From contig CM060174.1 of the NCBI GenBank assembly GCA_030549775.1, positions 45,488,707 through 45,552,706 of the forward strand: a stretch of DNA of 64,000 nt, in the 5' to 3' direction. The notes beneath the pieces are model-generated. The model made no database searches. It saw only the letters and a program-made list of their open reading frames with translations, and was not told the origin of the DNA. Positions 25,031 to 36,640 of the stretch are shown in pieces. Origin of the DNA: Tamarix chinensis (lineage: Eukaryota; Streptophyta; Magnoliopsida; Caryophyllales; Tamaricaceae). Position 1 is the stretch's first letter. The number at the start of each line of letters is the position of its first letter. Made by a program: the position numbers and the translations under genes.

Positions 25031-25455
25031 TCGGTAGTAACGTGTGTGTACTTGGTGAATGAAGTATGACGATGGATATAGGATCTACGGGTTGTGATGT
25101 ATGGTGTGTTAAAATGATTTGGGTTGAGTAAGGTGGAATAGGATGGGCCACTTAGGCCTAAATTAGGGTTTTTGAGGAAAAAACCTAGAGTAAGGAAATA
25201 AGTGGACTTGGAGGTCTGTAGTAGTGGGCCTTGACCCATATATTTTGGTGTTGGAGTTCTGGTGTGAGTTTGAGTATAGAGGAAAGGTTGTTGGACAAGT
25301 TAGGAGGTGTAGGGTTTGCATGATATGATACGGGCCAGTTGGAGGATAAGTGTAAAGGGAGTAATTCATGCATGTCTAGGGTGAAAGCTTTAAAATAAGA
25401 TACTTAAGATATTAATCATTTAAAGTGAAAAATCATTGAGTCGGGTCTAGCCAAT

Positions 25456-25790
25456 CCACCGGTTAGGAATAGTGGTTAGGGTCTTTACCCTATGTGTAAG
25501 CAATCCACTGGTTATAATAGTGGTTAGGGCAGGATGCCCTATAAGTGACCGATCCACTGGCTATAATAGTGAGGGATCCTGAGCTCAATAAACACATACC
25601 AAAGTTTTGTTAAAGCACATAAAAGATACTAATTACTTACAGTAGAATACTATACAAGTAGAAACTAAACCGATCCACCAATTAGAAATAGTGGTTAGAG
25701 TTTTTACCCTATGCATGACTGATCTACCAGTTAAAATATTGGTTAGAGCATGATGCCCTATAATTGACAGAGTCACCAACTAAAATAGGG
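25456..25790 (+). repeat. Hairpin array of LTR B (two triplets)
   Basis: Units such as ccactggttataatagtgg start at 25456, 25505, 25554, 25675, 25724 and 25773 (spacings 49, 49, 121, 49, 49). This is the inverse orientation of the arrays in A and C, as expected from the LTR orientation. Confidence 0.85.
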
Positions 25791-26523
25791 GAGGTTCCTG
25801 TACTCGCATGGATTTGATAAAAAGCATGATGTGAAATGAATTCTGATCAGAGATTAATTAAATAATTAATCCAGACTATAAGTAGGCATTTATGTATATA
25901 CCTGAATGATTATGCAATATTATGTTATCATGATGTTCTTTATGTTCTTTTTATTCTTCTACATGGTTTATGTGATTTTATGTATTGGCCTTAGTGCATC
26001 AGTTACCTTACTCAGTACGTAGCATACTGATCACCCCTTTCATGGGTGCTGCTCATTCCCACGAATAGTAGGCCCTTCTGACTTTGTGCAGGTGGGTGAG
26101 ACATCAGGCTTAGCTGAGTGTTAAGCATAATTTTGGCTCCAAGTTCGAGAGTAGTGTGGCTGGATTCACCCTTCCTTTGATTTTACCTCCTTCTGTTTCA
26201 GGTTTACCCTCTTATGATTTATTACTTATATTGCGCATTTTAAATGAACATTTTATCAGTTGTAAGCTTATTTCTCTTTTGGATATGAATTACAATTCCT
26301 TACGCGTACTCTGATCTTTGGTGTTATGATCTTTCTAGTTTTTTCATGAACTCTTAGTTTAAGTTTAATGTTAATCTTTTCTTATCCTTAGCACTTGGTA
26401 CTAAAACAGTCGGAGAGAACCGGTTTGGTACTAAGTGTGGTGGTAACATCCCCACAATTCATAGGTTTTTAATTTTAAATTATTCTACTTTTAAAAAAAA
26501 ATAGTGAATTTTGGGGTGTTATA

Positions 26524-27901
26524 GTAAGAGTATGTTGGGAATTTAGGTTATTAAACAATTTCTTCATATTTTCCTTCTATTTAGTCAATTTAGCATGGTC
26601 ACATATTAAATCATGCAAAACATAAAGTAGGTCATCATAGGAGTATAGCAAATCAAATTGTACCTCATGAAATTGTCTTCATCATCGAAGCTTGTGGTTG
26701 AGGTGGAGGTTGATGATTCTCATCCTAGTGTAATGAAGCGAAGGTTGGAAACTTCTTCCTCTTCTTTAGAGGTTTCACCTTCATTTTCAATGAAGGCGAC
26801 TATGGCTTTTCTAGGCCCTTGTTTTCCTTTGTTGTTACTCTAGTTCCCTTTGCTCCTTGTCATTTATTTAGCAATTTTATTTCTAAACTCATAGTAATCA
26901 TGGATGACATGCCTGACTTTTCCACATTTCTAGCATTTGATTTTTTTCAACCACGTTAGCTTCTCTTGGCTTCCTTTGGTTTCTTGAAGAAGCTCTTTAA
27001 TTCCTTTTTCCTCTTAATCAGAGGAACCTCTTAAATTGAGTGGTTATGAATGCCACTTTTTCATCATTTATAGGAGGTTCTTCTTCTCCTTCATCACCTT
27101 GTTTTTCACCTTGGTTTTTGGTTACATCTTGTTGCCTGTAAGATGTTGAGGCTTTTAGTGCTAGAGGATTCTTCTTTCTTTTTTGAAATCCATCCTCAAA
27201 TTTTAATAGATGAACCATAAGGTTACTAAAAAGCTCCTCAATCATCATCTTATCCAAGTCTATGGCCTCTTTAATTGTGGTTACCCTAGGGATCCACTCT
27301 TTTGTAAAACTTTGTAAGATTTTTCTTACTTACTCTTATTTAATTATTTCCTTCCTTAAGGCCTTAAGATTCTTAACAATTAAGGTAAATTAGTTGCTTA
27401 GATAATTGATACTTTCACCTTGCTTCATGCTAAAGAGTTTATACTCCCTAGTGTGGAGGGTGATTCTTTGATCATTAACCTACTTTGTCCCTTCATAAGT
27501 GAGAATGAGATTATCTTATATACCTTTAGTAGTTGCGCAGGATCAAATTTCATGATAATCATTTTCGCCAAGCACACATTGTAGAATCATGATAGCTTTA
27601 TCATTGAGAGTTAACCTTCTCTTTCATACAACAATAAGCTCATCTCATGTTTTTCCATAGTTTCACTATTGACCTCCTTTGTGATCTTGATTTGCCCTTC
27701 AATGACTAGTGAGCACATAATGTAGTATTGTGATTTGTTGAAGAATGTCATTCGATTCTTCTAGTAGAAAAATTTTTCACCATTGAATAATGATGGCTTA
27801 GTGGTAGAGATGCCTACATTTAGACTAATGTAATCCATTCCACTTGTAGATTTTAGTCACATCAGATTGCTGAGTATTTTGAGAAGTGCCCTTGATCTAA
27901 T
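26524..27901 (-). pseudogene. SIRE-like copia gag and leader
   Basis: Gag packages the element RNA in virus-like particles. On the minus strand an ATG at 27838 starts MDYISLNVGISTTKPSLFNG, the typical copia gag opening. This is followed by a KNRM block, a central open stretch at 27257-27018 (MIEELFSNLMVHLLKFE and later NDEKVAFITTQFKRFL), and a damaged CCHC zinc knuckle near 26900-26960 (KCGKVRHVIHDYY, last Cys replaced by Tyr). Stops occur soon after the start. Only about 60 bases of leader (27839-27901) remain before chromovirus D interrupts the element. The primer-binding site and the adjoining end of the 5' LTR are missing. Confidence 0.85.
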
Positions 27902-28336
27902 TGTAACATCCCATTTTTTACTAGTAAAAAATTTTATTTGCAGCAAAAGTAACTAAGTAAAAATAGTTGAGATTACCGCCATGATTGATATTATTCTGGT
28001 TTATGTAACCATCTTTACATCAATCACTAGGCTAAAACATTCAAGGTAATACAAGGGAATCAGAAAGCAAAAGTACATTTATAGTACAAATATTGAGTTT
28101 GGAGTTTAACTTTGAGTTTTACAATACCAAAATACAATAGGAGAGTACCATGGATCAAGAGTCCAAAAGTGTATCCACTTTAATACATAACTCGGACAAC
28201 AGATACTCTTCACCCGACCCTAATATAGATGGAGTCACTCATCCCCACATAAGGCATCATAGGCCACCAAATTCTCTACCTGATCCTGTGAAACCTGCAT
28301 ATAAGATCCAGGGACTTCTGCTCATGGAAATGAGCA

Positions 28337-28800
28337 CACTACTAGAAATAAGGTTTTTAACGACCAACAAATTTCGTCGTTAATGGCCAAATTTTGGTCG
28401 CTAAAGCTATTAACGTCCAAAAAATTTGTTGGTCGTCAGTGGTCGTTATTGCTCCCTCGTTAAAGGCTTTAACGACCAACTAAAATTTTTTGGTCACTAA
28501 AGCAATAACGACTAAATATTATGTTGGTCGCTAATGTAATAACAACGGAGTATAATTTTGGTCGCTAAAGGTAATAACGACGACGCAAAGTGTTGGTCGC
28601 TAAAAGTAATAACGACAACTTATGACGTTGGTCGCTAAAAGTAATAGCGACAACGTATGATGTTGGTCGCTAAAAATAATAACGACGAATAAAATACACT
28701 GTCGTAAATAATATTAACGACCAATTTTTTTATCGTAATTAAAAAGGTATCACACCAATAACGACTAATTTTTCCGTCAATACTAAAATTCATTCATTAT
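28337..28800. repeat. CACTA left terminal and subterminal repeats
   Basis: ttggtcgct occurs at 28524, 28558, 28592, 28628 and 28662 (period 34-36), interleaved with aataacgac. These are the kind of subterminal arrays that bind CACTA transposition proteins. Confidence 0.85.
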
Positions 28801-30099
28801 TTGCGACATAATTTATTGGTCGCAAATGGCATAATTATATATTCAATAATATATATAATCAACATTTCAATATTCATCTATAACCCTGCACCTATATGGA
28901 TATACATATATCCATTTCAATCTTTTGAAGACTTGTATATATATACGTACATATATCCATTTCAATCTTCTCAAGACCTGTACCTGTATGCATGTATATA
29001 TATATATATATATATCCATTTTGATCTTCTCAAATCTTGTACCTGCATACATATATATTCATTCTAACATATAGATATAATTTTCTAAATATCTGTTTAT
29101 AATTAAACATTCAACTAAATATTCATACAAATAATTTGTATCAAATGTCCGGTACAATTTTCGGCTATGATCAAATATAAATATATTACAAAAGAGCTAC
29201 AATATGTCGTTGCATTACAAAAATATCATGATTAGCAACTGCTTAAGAATTAATCATTCTATCCATCGGATACAATAGATTTGGTAAGTTTATCAAAATA
29301 AACTGGATCTGCAACAATAGAAATATAAAAATAATAATTAATATAAGCATCAAATAAACAATGAGTAATTTCCTTAACATGCAATTCATGAAATCAGATA
29401 TAAAAAATGAAATCTCCAAATACAAGGAAAATAATGAAAATGGAAATAAATATGATTCAATAACATCCAAACTTATTAAATGTGCTCTACTACGACAACC
29501 TAGATCATGCATCATCATGGTGTGTTTCCTTAAGTCTGTTATCAATGATTCAATACCTAATTAATATGGTATGTTTTGGTCACAAAGTGTATCAGACAAT
29601 ATTTTTTCTATGATTCATGCATCAATTATACCTATACTTCTACAATATATACAAAACTAAATTTACTAAAAGTATTTAACGAGGATGCAGGTTATCAATT
29701 GTCACACAGTTTTCAAATATATCAGAAGAGTACACTAATTTACTTTAAAATTTTAATTTTTTTCAACAGTTATGGGCATGCATACTAAGCTTTTATTTAT
29801 TCATCTATTGTTTTCTCTTGAGACCTCAATCTTGTTTGCACGGCGTTTTTGCTAATTTAATCTATTTAGTACACGAACATCAAAATTTCATACACTAGCA
29901 GCCTAGCAGCCCTATACCCCCTTACATTCTAAAAATTGTTGCTTGTGCTTAAAGGGCTAATCTAGCTAACTTAGGCTATCATTTAAATCATCTAAACTAA
30001 GTTTATGGGGTAGCTTGCTTGTTATAATCGAGTTTTCAACATTATTTTTCCTGCTAGCGAGTTTTCACAATTTTCTGTTCTAGGTAATCGAGTCTGTGA

Positions 30100-30720
30100 T
30101 ATTATCAAATGTACAACGTACAACAACCAACAATGGACCAGAACAAACCAAAGCAACATCCAGAAAAACCCTGCATTGACTTTCCAGCATCCACAATACC
30201 AACCTCAAAAAAACACTTAGTCTACTCCTCAACCCTCTAATGCTGAAAGTTCCAAGTCACTAGAGAATAAGCATAAAGGATACATGGCTAAGAGTGATAC
30301 CATCATTTGAAGCCAAATCGCATAACTATGAAATTCAAAAATTCAAGCACTTCAACAAAAGCCAAAACAAGTTTGGCAAAGCACCAACAAGACACAGTTT
30401 GAAAAGTTCATTGAAATCCTTAAGAAATTGCACATCAACTTACCTCTAATGGAATCACTTCAACAAATGGCTCCTTACCAAGAAAAGAAGGCTATGTGAG
30501 TATGAAATGGCAACATTGATGTAAAGTTGCAACTCCATCATACAACAGAAATTGCCACAAAAGTTGCAAGATGTGGGGAGTTTCAAAAGTACATGTTCCG
30601 TTGGTGAATAATATAGTGATAGAGCATTATGCCACTTAAGTGCAAATGTTAATCTAATGCCTATTTTCCAAACCCTTGGGATAGAAGAAGCACAGCCCAC
30701 CACTCTCACCCTACAGATTT
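30100..30720 (+). pseudogene. Athila/Tat-type Ty3/gypsy gag-protease fragment inside CACTA
   Basis: The plus strand holds FEKFIEILKKLHINLPLMES (near 30400-30460), the conserved block before the protease of plant Athila/Tat elements. After a frameshift come KLPQKLQDVGSF, DRALCHLSANVNLMP and IEEAQPTTLTLQ (30550-30710), which match the protease region. The normally conserved ALCDLGASVN active-site block reads ALCHLSANVN, so the catalytic Asp is lost. It is a dead fragment, either inserted into or captured by the CACTA element. Confidence 0.75.
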
Positions 30721-30943
30721 ATTTTGGAGTTTGCCACTTGGTCAATTCTAGTTTCATTTTTACTACTTTCATAATATTTACAATATTTTGGACTAGTATT
30801 TTTTAGTATGTAACCCTACAAGGTCTTGTCTTAACTACTCCCGAACATTTTTCCTACAATATTTAGTTTCGCATACAGTTTAGCTAATTACTGTATTAGC
30901 CTTAATGGAAAAATATAAATATAAAGAAAGCGGGAGAAAACCA

Positions 30944-33410
30944 ACCTATACAAAAATGTCCAGAGAGCTGCAATGTAATCCGTTGAAGCACATCCACATC
31001 ATCTGTAGCAACAGTAACCTAGAGCAAAATCATACTTGTTAATTTTAAAAAGTCATCCATAGGAACCATATGTAGCTTATTTGAATTTATTTAGATCTAA
31101 ACTGGTTACTTAAGCTTATTAGACAACTAGTTAGAATCATACTCATAATAACATAGAACTTCCTCTCGTTTAATCTGGAGTAGCTGCAAACATAAATACA
31201 GTATTGTAGAAGCAAACACAGGCATGAGTAATCATTGGGTGATGCATCTGAAAATAGAATGTTAAATTACCTCCGCAACAGCATTAGCAGATTCTACCGC
31301 ATCCTGATAGCCAGCATCACCCTGATAGCAGTGTCAAGACTTATAAGAAAATGAATGCACAGAAATTATTCAAAAGAGCTTTAACATTGTTCTATAGTCT
31401 CTAATCATGATTCACAATCATGATTGGAAAAATCTTTGCTTGAAACCCATGGACAACAGAAGTACAGAACCATTAGTAACTAATATTGAGAAATTGCATA
31501 TGTTAGCAACAAGGACAGAAGAAAACTTACTGTTGCAGCATTTGCCTGACCAGCATTTATCAATACTGCCCGTGCCTGCAATAGCAAGATGATAAAGAAA
31601 AGGAATATCAATGGGATAGAAAATTAGACCAGAATAATATCCTAAACATCGTAGTTCATTGACCTCCACGTGAATCTCGATAAGTTTCACATAGAAAAGG
31701 AAAATCATGTGTATAACTATATGTCATTTTGTTACAAACATGTCCACCGACACCCTACTGTAGCAGAGAAAAGGGCACTGATCAAGCAAGAATCATGGAG
31801 AAAGTATGGAGTACGGGCAGGAGAAGATGTGATAGATGATGAGAAAGTGGATGATAAAGCCAGGGATTTGAGGTCGTGGTACCTCCCACAGCCCACTAAT
31901 TCCTTTCCTCCCCGTTCTCTCTCCTCTCCCTACTCAAATATATACCGGTAACAACCTTTTGTAACAATATTGACATAGCCTAACAGAATTGGTGACTCCC
32001 AATTCTAGCCAACAGACTCTTACACTACAGAGTAAAGAAAATAAGGAAAATACTGACTTGGAAATACTTAACTAGGGCCTCTTTCAGTTAGTAGTACCTT
32101 AAAAACCCTTCCTCACATAAGTATACCCAATTAAGGGCCTATCACATTTCTTTTAGAATCTTCACCACACATACATGTAGAGATATAGCATTAATTAGTT
32201 CTTAACATGCTTGTATGTCAAAAGGCATCCAAATAAATTATTACAAACACATAATACCCTTCAAACACTGTCCCGTTCTTAACGTGCTTGTCATCAAGCG
32301 CATAATATTTCTCGAGCTGATAGCCTTTTCGGGTGAAAATTTATGGACGCATATTGATAAATACATTATAAAATAATAAAATAATGTAAACATCCGACTC
32401 ACCGTTTTTGAAGATTCTAAATTGCTCTTACAATAAACAACCGGTGCTGCAGCAACCACATTTGTAGTAAATGCCCCTGAAAGTTAATCAGCACTACATT
32501 ACCTTCCTCCTTCAGATAACTATTAAAAATGCAAAACAGTGAGCACCAAGAGATTTATCATTCCTTTATTACCCATGTTTATATTCAAGAAACCTAAGAT
32601 GGCAGCAGATTTAGTTTAAGTGAACTAAAGCAAGCACACTTGCTTGTCGCTGCACATCCAAGTTTAATACACGCATGATTATGAATCATGATCACACAAA
32701 GAGGTACCCTAATGATACATTAATTGAAATTAAAATTTCAATATTGATTTTGGATATCCAATTTGAATTGGGTGATGCTCCATCACCACCAATCTTAGCC
32801 CATTCAACTGCATCACCAAATGCTTGCATTTTACTTTATTTTCAACAAGCAAGCTACTAGGGAAGGTCCAAAGGAAAAAGATTTAACACAACAACCAGGG
32901 ACTGACAAAACAATAAGGACGCTATTCTTTCTTCAAAAGGTTAGCGATCCGTAAGCAACCAATCCCCGTGTTCTCAGTAAACTTCCTCGATAGTCAATGA
33001 ATAAGTACCTATGTTTAAAATAAACAAATAAAAAATAAGCCAACCTGCGGATACGGCATCCACCTCACAGGTTACAAGGGCAAGATCAGGTTTTTCCCCT
33101 TGGGCCCTCAATCCACCGTATATGCCTGCAGCTTTAAATCCCTTTGCAGCTATAACTCCTCCAGGAATCTACAAAGTCACGCTGCTTAGGCACAAAGCTT
33201 AAATTACTTAAGCAGGAAATACAACGGGCTGCATTGACATTGACACCTACCCTACGAGTTCCAAAGCCTCCTGTTTGAGCTTACCTGCTTCCAAGGTCCC
33301 TCAGGAAGTAATATAGGAGCTGCTGGTATGTAATTTGCTGCTTCATTCAAGCTCGACGATACTGGAAGTACACAAATTTCTCTTCGACGTGAATCAAACA
33401 ACTTGAACAA
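30944..33410 (-). pseudogene. ArgJ: Captured ArgJ gene fragment (glutamate N-acetyltransferase), N-terminal exons
   Basis: ArgJ transfers acetyl groups between ornithine and glutamate in the plastid arginine pathway. Five exons in order on the minus strand encode its N-terminal part: 33410-33285 (ends NYIPAAPILLPEGPWKQ), 33168-33045 ([19 protein letters not shown], then [16 protein letters not shown]), 32476-32403 (GAFTTNVVAAAPVVYCK), 31575-31531 (ARAVLINAGQANAAT) and 31321-31271 (GDAGYQDAVESANAVAE). Exon lengths 126, 124, 74, 45 and 51 stay in phase for 140 codons with no stop, and all introns have GT...AG ends. A sixth block at 31018-30944 keeps only VATDDV-like similarity. The catalytic Thr and C-terminal half, the start codon and the transit peptide are absent, so it cannot make the enzyme. 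It lies wholly inside the CACTA transposon. Any expressed product would be a truncated or chimeric protein. Confidence 0.88.
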
Positions 33411-33629
33411 CTGAGCGCAAGAACACTCCACGTTAGTTCGAATTTCAATCAGTATAAAATCCAATATCTTCTACCCAAAAGGCCGACGTCGGCCAAACAT
33501 CAATCAATAATATTAACGAAGAAATTGAGAAACGGAATCTTTTCTTCGACAAATTAACTATATTATGTCAAAGATCAAAATATTAGAAGAAAAATGAAAA
33601 AGAACAGACCTTTCTGGAACTGAGTTCGG

Positions 33630-34625
33630 GGAATTCTTAAATGAATTAACATAGAAAATATTCTTAAATGAATTAACATAGAAAATATTCTGACTCTAAT
33701 GAAAAGAGTCTGATTTGGAAAATACTTATGAAGGGCATGCTTTCATATGAAAAGTGAAAGAAGAAGAAGTAAAGTTTTTCAACGATTTGACCAAAAGCCA
33801 TGTTAAGTCACAACACATCCAGCTGTTTCTTTAGGAAAAAAATTTATGGGAAAAGTGAGCATAAAAAGACATATTTATAATACCCAACAAAAATATTATA
33901 TTGAATGAAATGGATTTCCAATCAATCTTACAACATGTCATGAGTATATTAATTGAGAATTATTATTTTCAGTGGTATCGAAGTGAGCTAAAGTCAGATA
34001 TTCTAAATGAGCTTCTATTTAAATACCCTATATCTAGTAATATTTTATGAACATTTCCTTTTATCCTAACAATAGATTACACGTATAAGACAAATAAATG
34101 TGGGATACCTTTACTTGAGATTGTTAGATTAACAACAACATAACTAAACTTTAACATTGTGTTTACTTATATGTCATCCAAAAAGGAAGAAAATTTTATA
34201 TGGGTACTTGAGAAGTTGAAGACATTGATAGATTCCATAATGCTTCCGATCATTATTCTCACCGATTTGGAACTTAAGATAATTTTAGTTGTGGAATGTG
34301 TCTTTTTGACCTTGAAGTATTTTCTATGCAAATTTCATGTAAACAAGAATGTACACGAGAAGTACAATAAAGCTTAAAGTAAAGCATTCACATAGTTTTA
34401 TGCCCCAATGGAAAAATATGATAAACTCTAAAGATGAAAAACATATGAAGAGCGACTCTTTTCATTAGAGTCAGATTACAAAAACATGTCTAACATGCTT
34501 TCTTATCTAAATATGGATTGGTTACTTTCAATTGATTATAGAGGAAGCTTATTAGACATCATCATATTTTATTCAATTGATTATAGAATTCTTAAATGAA
34601 TTAACATAGAAAATATTCTAAGGAC
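33630..34625 (+). pseudogene. MULE (Mutator-like) transposase fragment inside CACTA
   Basis: The plus strand reads ILTIDYTYKTNKCGIPLLEI (from 34057), then FNIVFTYMSSKKEENFIWVL, LPIIILTDLELKI and FLCKFHVNKNVHEKY to about 34370. This is the MULE/FAR1-type transposase core with the first Asp (IDYTYKT) and second Asp (LTDLEL) in place. A following FMPQWKNMINS block also fits. One stop breaks the frame after LTTT. Copies of attcttaaatgaattaacatagaaaatattct lie on both sides (twice near 33633-33690 and once near 34588-34620), and an inverted gactctaatgaaaagagtc pair lies at 33693 and 34452. This suggests a separate insertion bounded by duplicated sequence. Confidence 0.8.
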
Positions 34626-35237
34626 ATAACAAAGAGATTATATAACAATATAAAGTAATGAAGAAAAACTTCAGCACCACCATCTATCAAAACCCTTCCT
34701 AATATTTTACTTTCAAGATAGCATCTATCATATACTCAATTGATTAAAACAATAAACGAAACATCCAATTTAACATAATTAGGGTTTTTTAGCTTGGACT
34801 GTAAATCCGGCCAAATCATGCTAAAATATTTAAATTGACATGTCGAAAATGAAATTAAACATAATCTAATGCAAATTATATAATCAATTGAATAAAATAA
34901 CTCGATTACACAATCCAATTTAAATTCACAAGAATTTTGACCTAAGAATCCAATTCCGATTAATTTCGCACAAAAATTTCAAATTGATAGTTCTAACATG
35001 AAATTAGATACATTTTAAAGGATATTGTAAATTCAATTTATCTAAAATAGCTAAATCGGATAAAACCGACAAATCCGGATATAGCCGGGTCACAAATCCA
35101 ATTTTCACAAATCAACCATAACCAATACAATTAACTACTCTAAATCATTCATACAACACATATATATACAATTAAACAGCTAAATTACCTTATCATAAGC
35201 TAATTCATCTAAAATTAATCAAAACATAAGTTAGGGT

Positions 35238-35605
35238 TTGAGTATTTATACCAAACGTATTGCAGCGAAATTGGAGGGAGTGAGGGGTGTTGGACCTTCG
35301 CCGGTGGTCAAGGACCACTCGCCGGTGACGAGCGGCGGTGGAGGAGGACGGACGGTGGCGCGCCGTGGCTGTCGTCGTGCGTTGCTGCTGGCTGCTGCTG
35401 CTACTCCGTTGCTGCTGTATCGACGACGAGGAGGAGGTGCGGCTGTCTGCTCGACCGGCGGTTGATGGCGTGGTGGTGCAGTTCGGGAAGAAGACGCACA
35501 AACGGAGACGGTCGTGCGTGGCCTTGATGGTGTGGTCGTCGAGCTCGAGCAGGGTCGGGGAGGGAAGACGACCTGTGCTCAAATTTGATATAATTTGGCA
35601 CAGGC
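35238..35605. other. GC-rich block near right end of CACTA
   Basis: A sharply GC-rich stretch in AT-rich surroundings, open in several frames on both strands (for example a 125-residue Ser/Arg/Gln-rich minus-strand frame at 35205-35582). No family motif was recognised. It could be a captured promoter or first exon, or the element's own subterminal GC-rich promoter region, which many CACTA elements have. Confidence 0.4.
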
Positions 35606-35789
35606 GCGCGTTTATGTGATGTTGATTTTTTTTTTTGTTTAAAGGGCCGAAACGAGCAGGGCGCGTGGGATTTTTTTTTTTTTTTTTTAGAGTTGGGGCA
35701 ATTAAGTGTTTTATATTTTTATTTTTTTGGATTTTAGAGATTTGAAAAAAAAATATTATAAAACATATATATAACTTAAATTTTTTTAA

Positions 35790-35948
35790 CGACCAATAAA
35801 TTAATGATTAACGACCAAAAATTATATTAGTCGCAATAGATATACCATCAACGATGACTTTTGACGATGGTCGTTAATAATATATCAATAACGATAAAAA
35901 AAAAATTGGTTGCTAAATTGGTCGTTAATGGTCCAGTTTGTTGTAGTG
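35790..35948. repeat. CACTA right terminal and subterminal repeats
   Basis: Copies of taacgaccaa and ggtcgttaat in the inverse arrangement to the left end, finishing in tttgttgtagtg. Confidence 0.85.
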
Positions 35949-36186
35949 GCAGCACCCATAAAATGAGTGGTCAGTACACTACCCATGAAATGGGTGGTCA
36001 ATACGCTATGTACTAAGTAAGGGAACAATACTATCAAAATAGGAATACAAATAGCATGTACTTCCACATTAGATAATAAAGGAATATAACCAAGTAAATG
36101 AACATCTCATAAGGAATATTACAATCTAGATCCTTATATTAAGTATAGTCCATTTTCATTCTTTATATATATTGAGTGTAGGAACC

Positions 36187-36640
36187 CCCTATTCTTAAAC
36201 CAATGGAAGGGCATGAAACTTCTTGGGGACAACACACCCAAGCCACTATTCTTTCCGATGGAATGGAGGTTAAAAACATCTCCTCATGAAAAAATACTCC
36301 CAAGCCACTATTCTTTCCGGTGGAACGGAGTTAAAAACATCATCTCAGGGTGGAATGCTCCCAAGCCACTATTCTACCTAATGGAACAGAAATATATCAC
36401 TCGGGTCCTAACTCATGTAATCTTCCACTATAAATCATTATTATCTTTCCCATAGGTTATGAGGATATGTTTTATTTCACAATGAGTAGGGACCCCACTA
36501 TTCTCAACCAGTGGAACAATTTGAAACTTCTCAGGGATAACACACCCGACCTACTATATTTTCTGGTGGAACAGAGATTAAAAACATCATCTCAAGACAG
36601 AACGCCCCTGAGCCACTATTCCACCCAGTTGAACAGGAAT
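36187..36640 (-). repeat. Hairpin array of LTR D 3' copy (four plus three units)
   Basis: Units such as ccactattctttccggtgg start at about 36187, 36243, 36305, 36366, then 36494, 36549 and 36613. The first group has four units instead of three. The 5' LTR copy shows the same arrangement at about 44291-44705. Confidence 0.8.

Larger units (their letters stand above)
15817..26523 (+). mobile_element. Solo LTR B, Tekay/Del-type chromovirus, interrupted by LTR C
   Basis: It begins tgaaataccccaaaaccc and ends ttttggggtgttata, the forward form of the same LTR family as A. A perfect five-base duplication (gtaag) flanks it. Its two halves, 15817-18883 and 23983-26523, join at 'aaggcctta / gcttatgtgtg', which reproduces in inverse form the uninterrupted sequence of LTR A around 11730. 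Own length is about 5.6 kb. It contains a TATA box, a long ATT microsatellite region, tandem arrays at 24360-24710 and 24840-25030, a hairpin array and the conserved core at about 26000-26075. No gene is recognised. Confidence 0.85.
28337..35948. mobile_element. Non-autonomous CACTA (En/Spm) transposon carrying ArgJ exons
   Basis: The left end reads CACTACTAGAAA and the right end, inverted, reads CACTACAACAAA, typical CACTA terminal inverted repeats. The three-base flank gca at 28334-28336 and 35949-35951 is the expected target duplication. Subterminal repeats (ttggtcgctaaa / taacgacaa) occupy the first roughly 460 and last roughly 160 bases. No TNPD/TNPA-like transposase is recognisable, so it would depend on another element for movement. 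Cargo: a gypsy fragment, ArgJ exons, a MULE transposase fragment and a GC-rich block at 35240-35600. The intervals 28800-30100 and 34620-35230 are AT-rich without recognised coding content. Confidence 0.92.

Noticed and set aside
28801..29067. Tyr/Ile-rich open frame in the CACTA element
   Set aside because: It is produced by atatat-rich tandem sequence around 28890-29060 and has no family motif.
30944..33410. Functional ArgJ gene of the host
   Set aside because: Only N-terminal exons are present. The start, transit peptide and catalytic C-terminal half are missing, and CACTA ends with a target duplication enclose the fragment.
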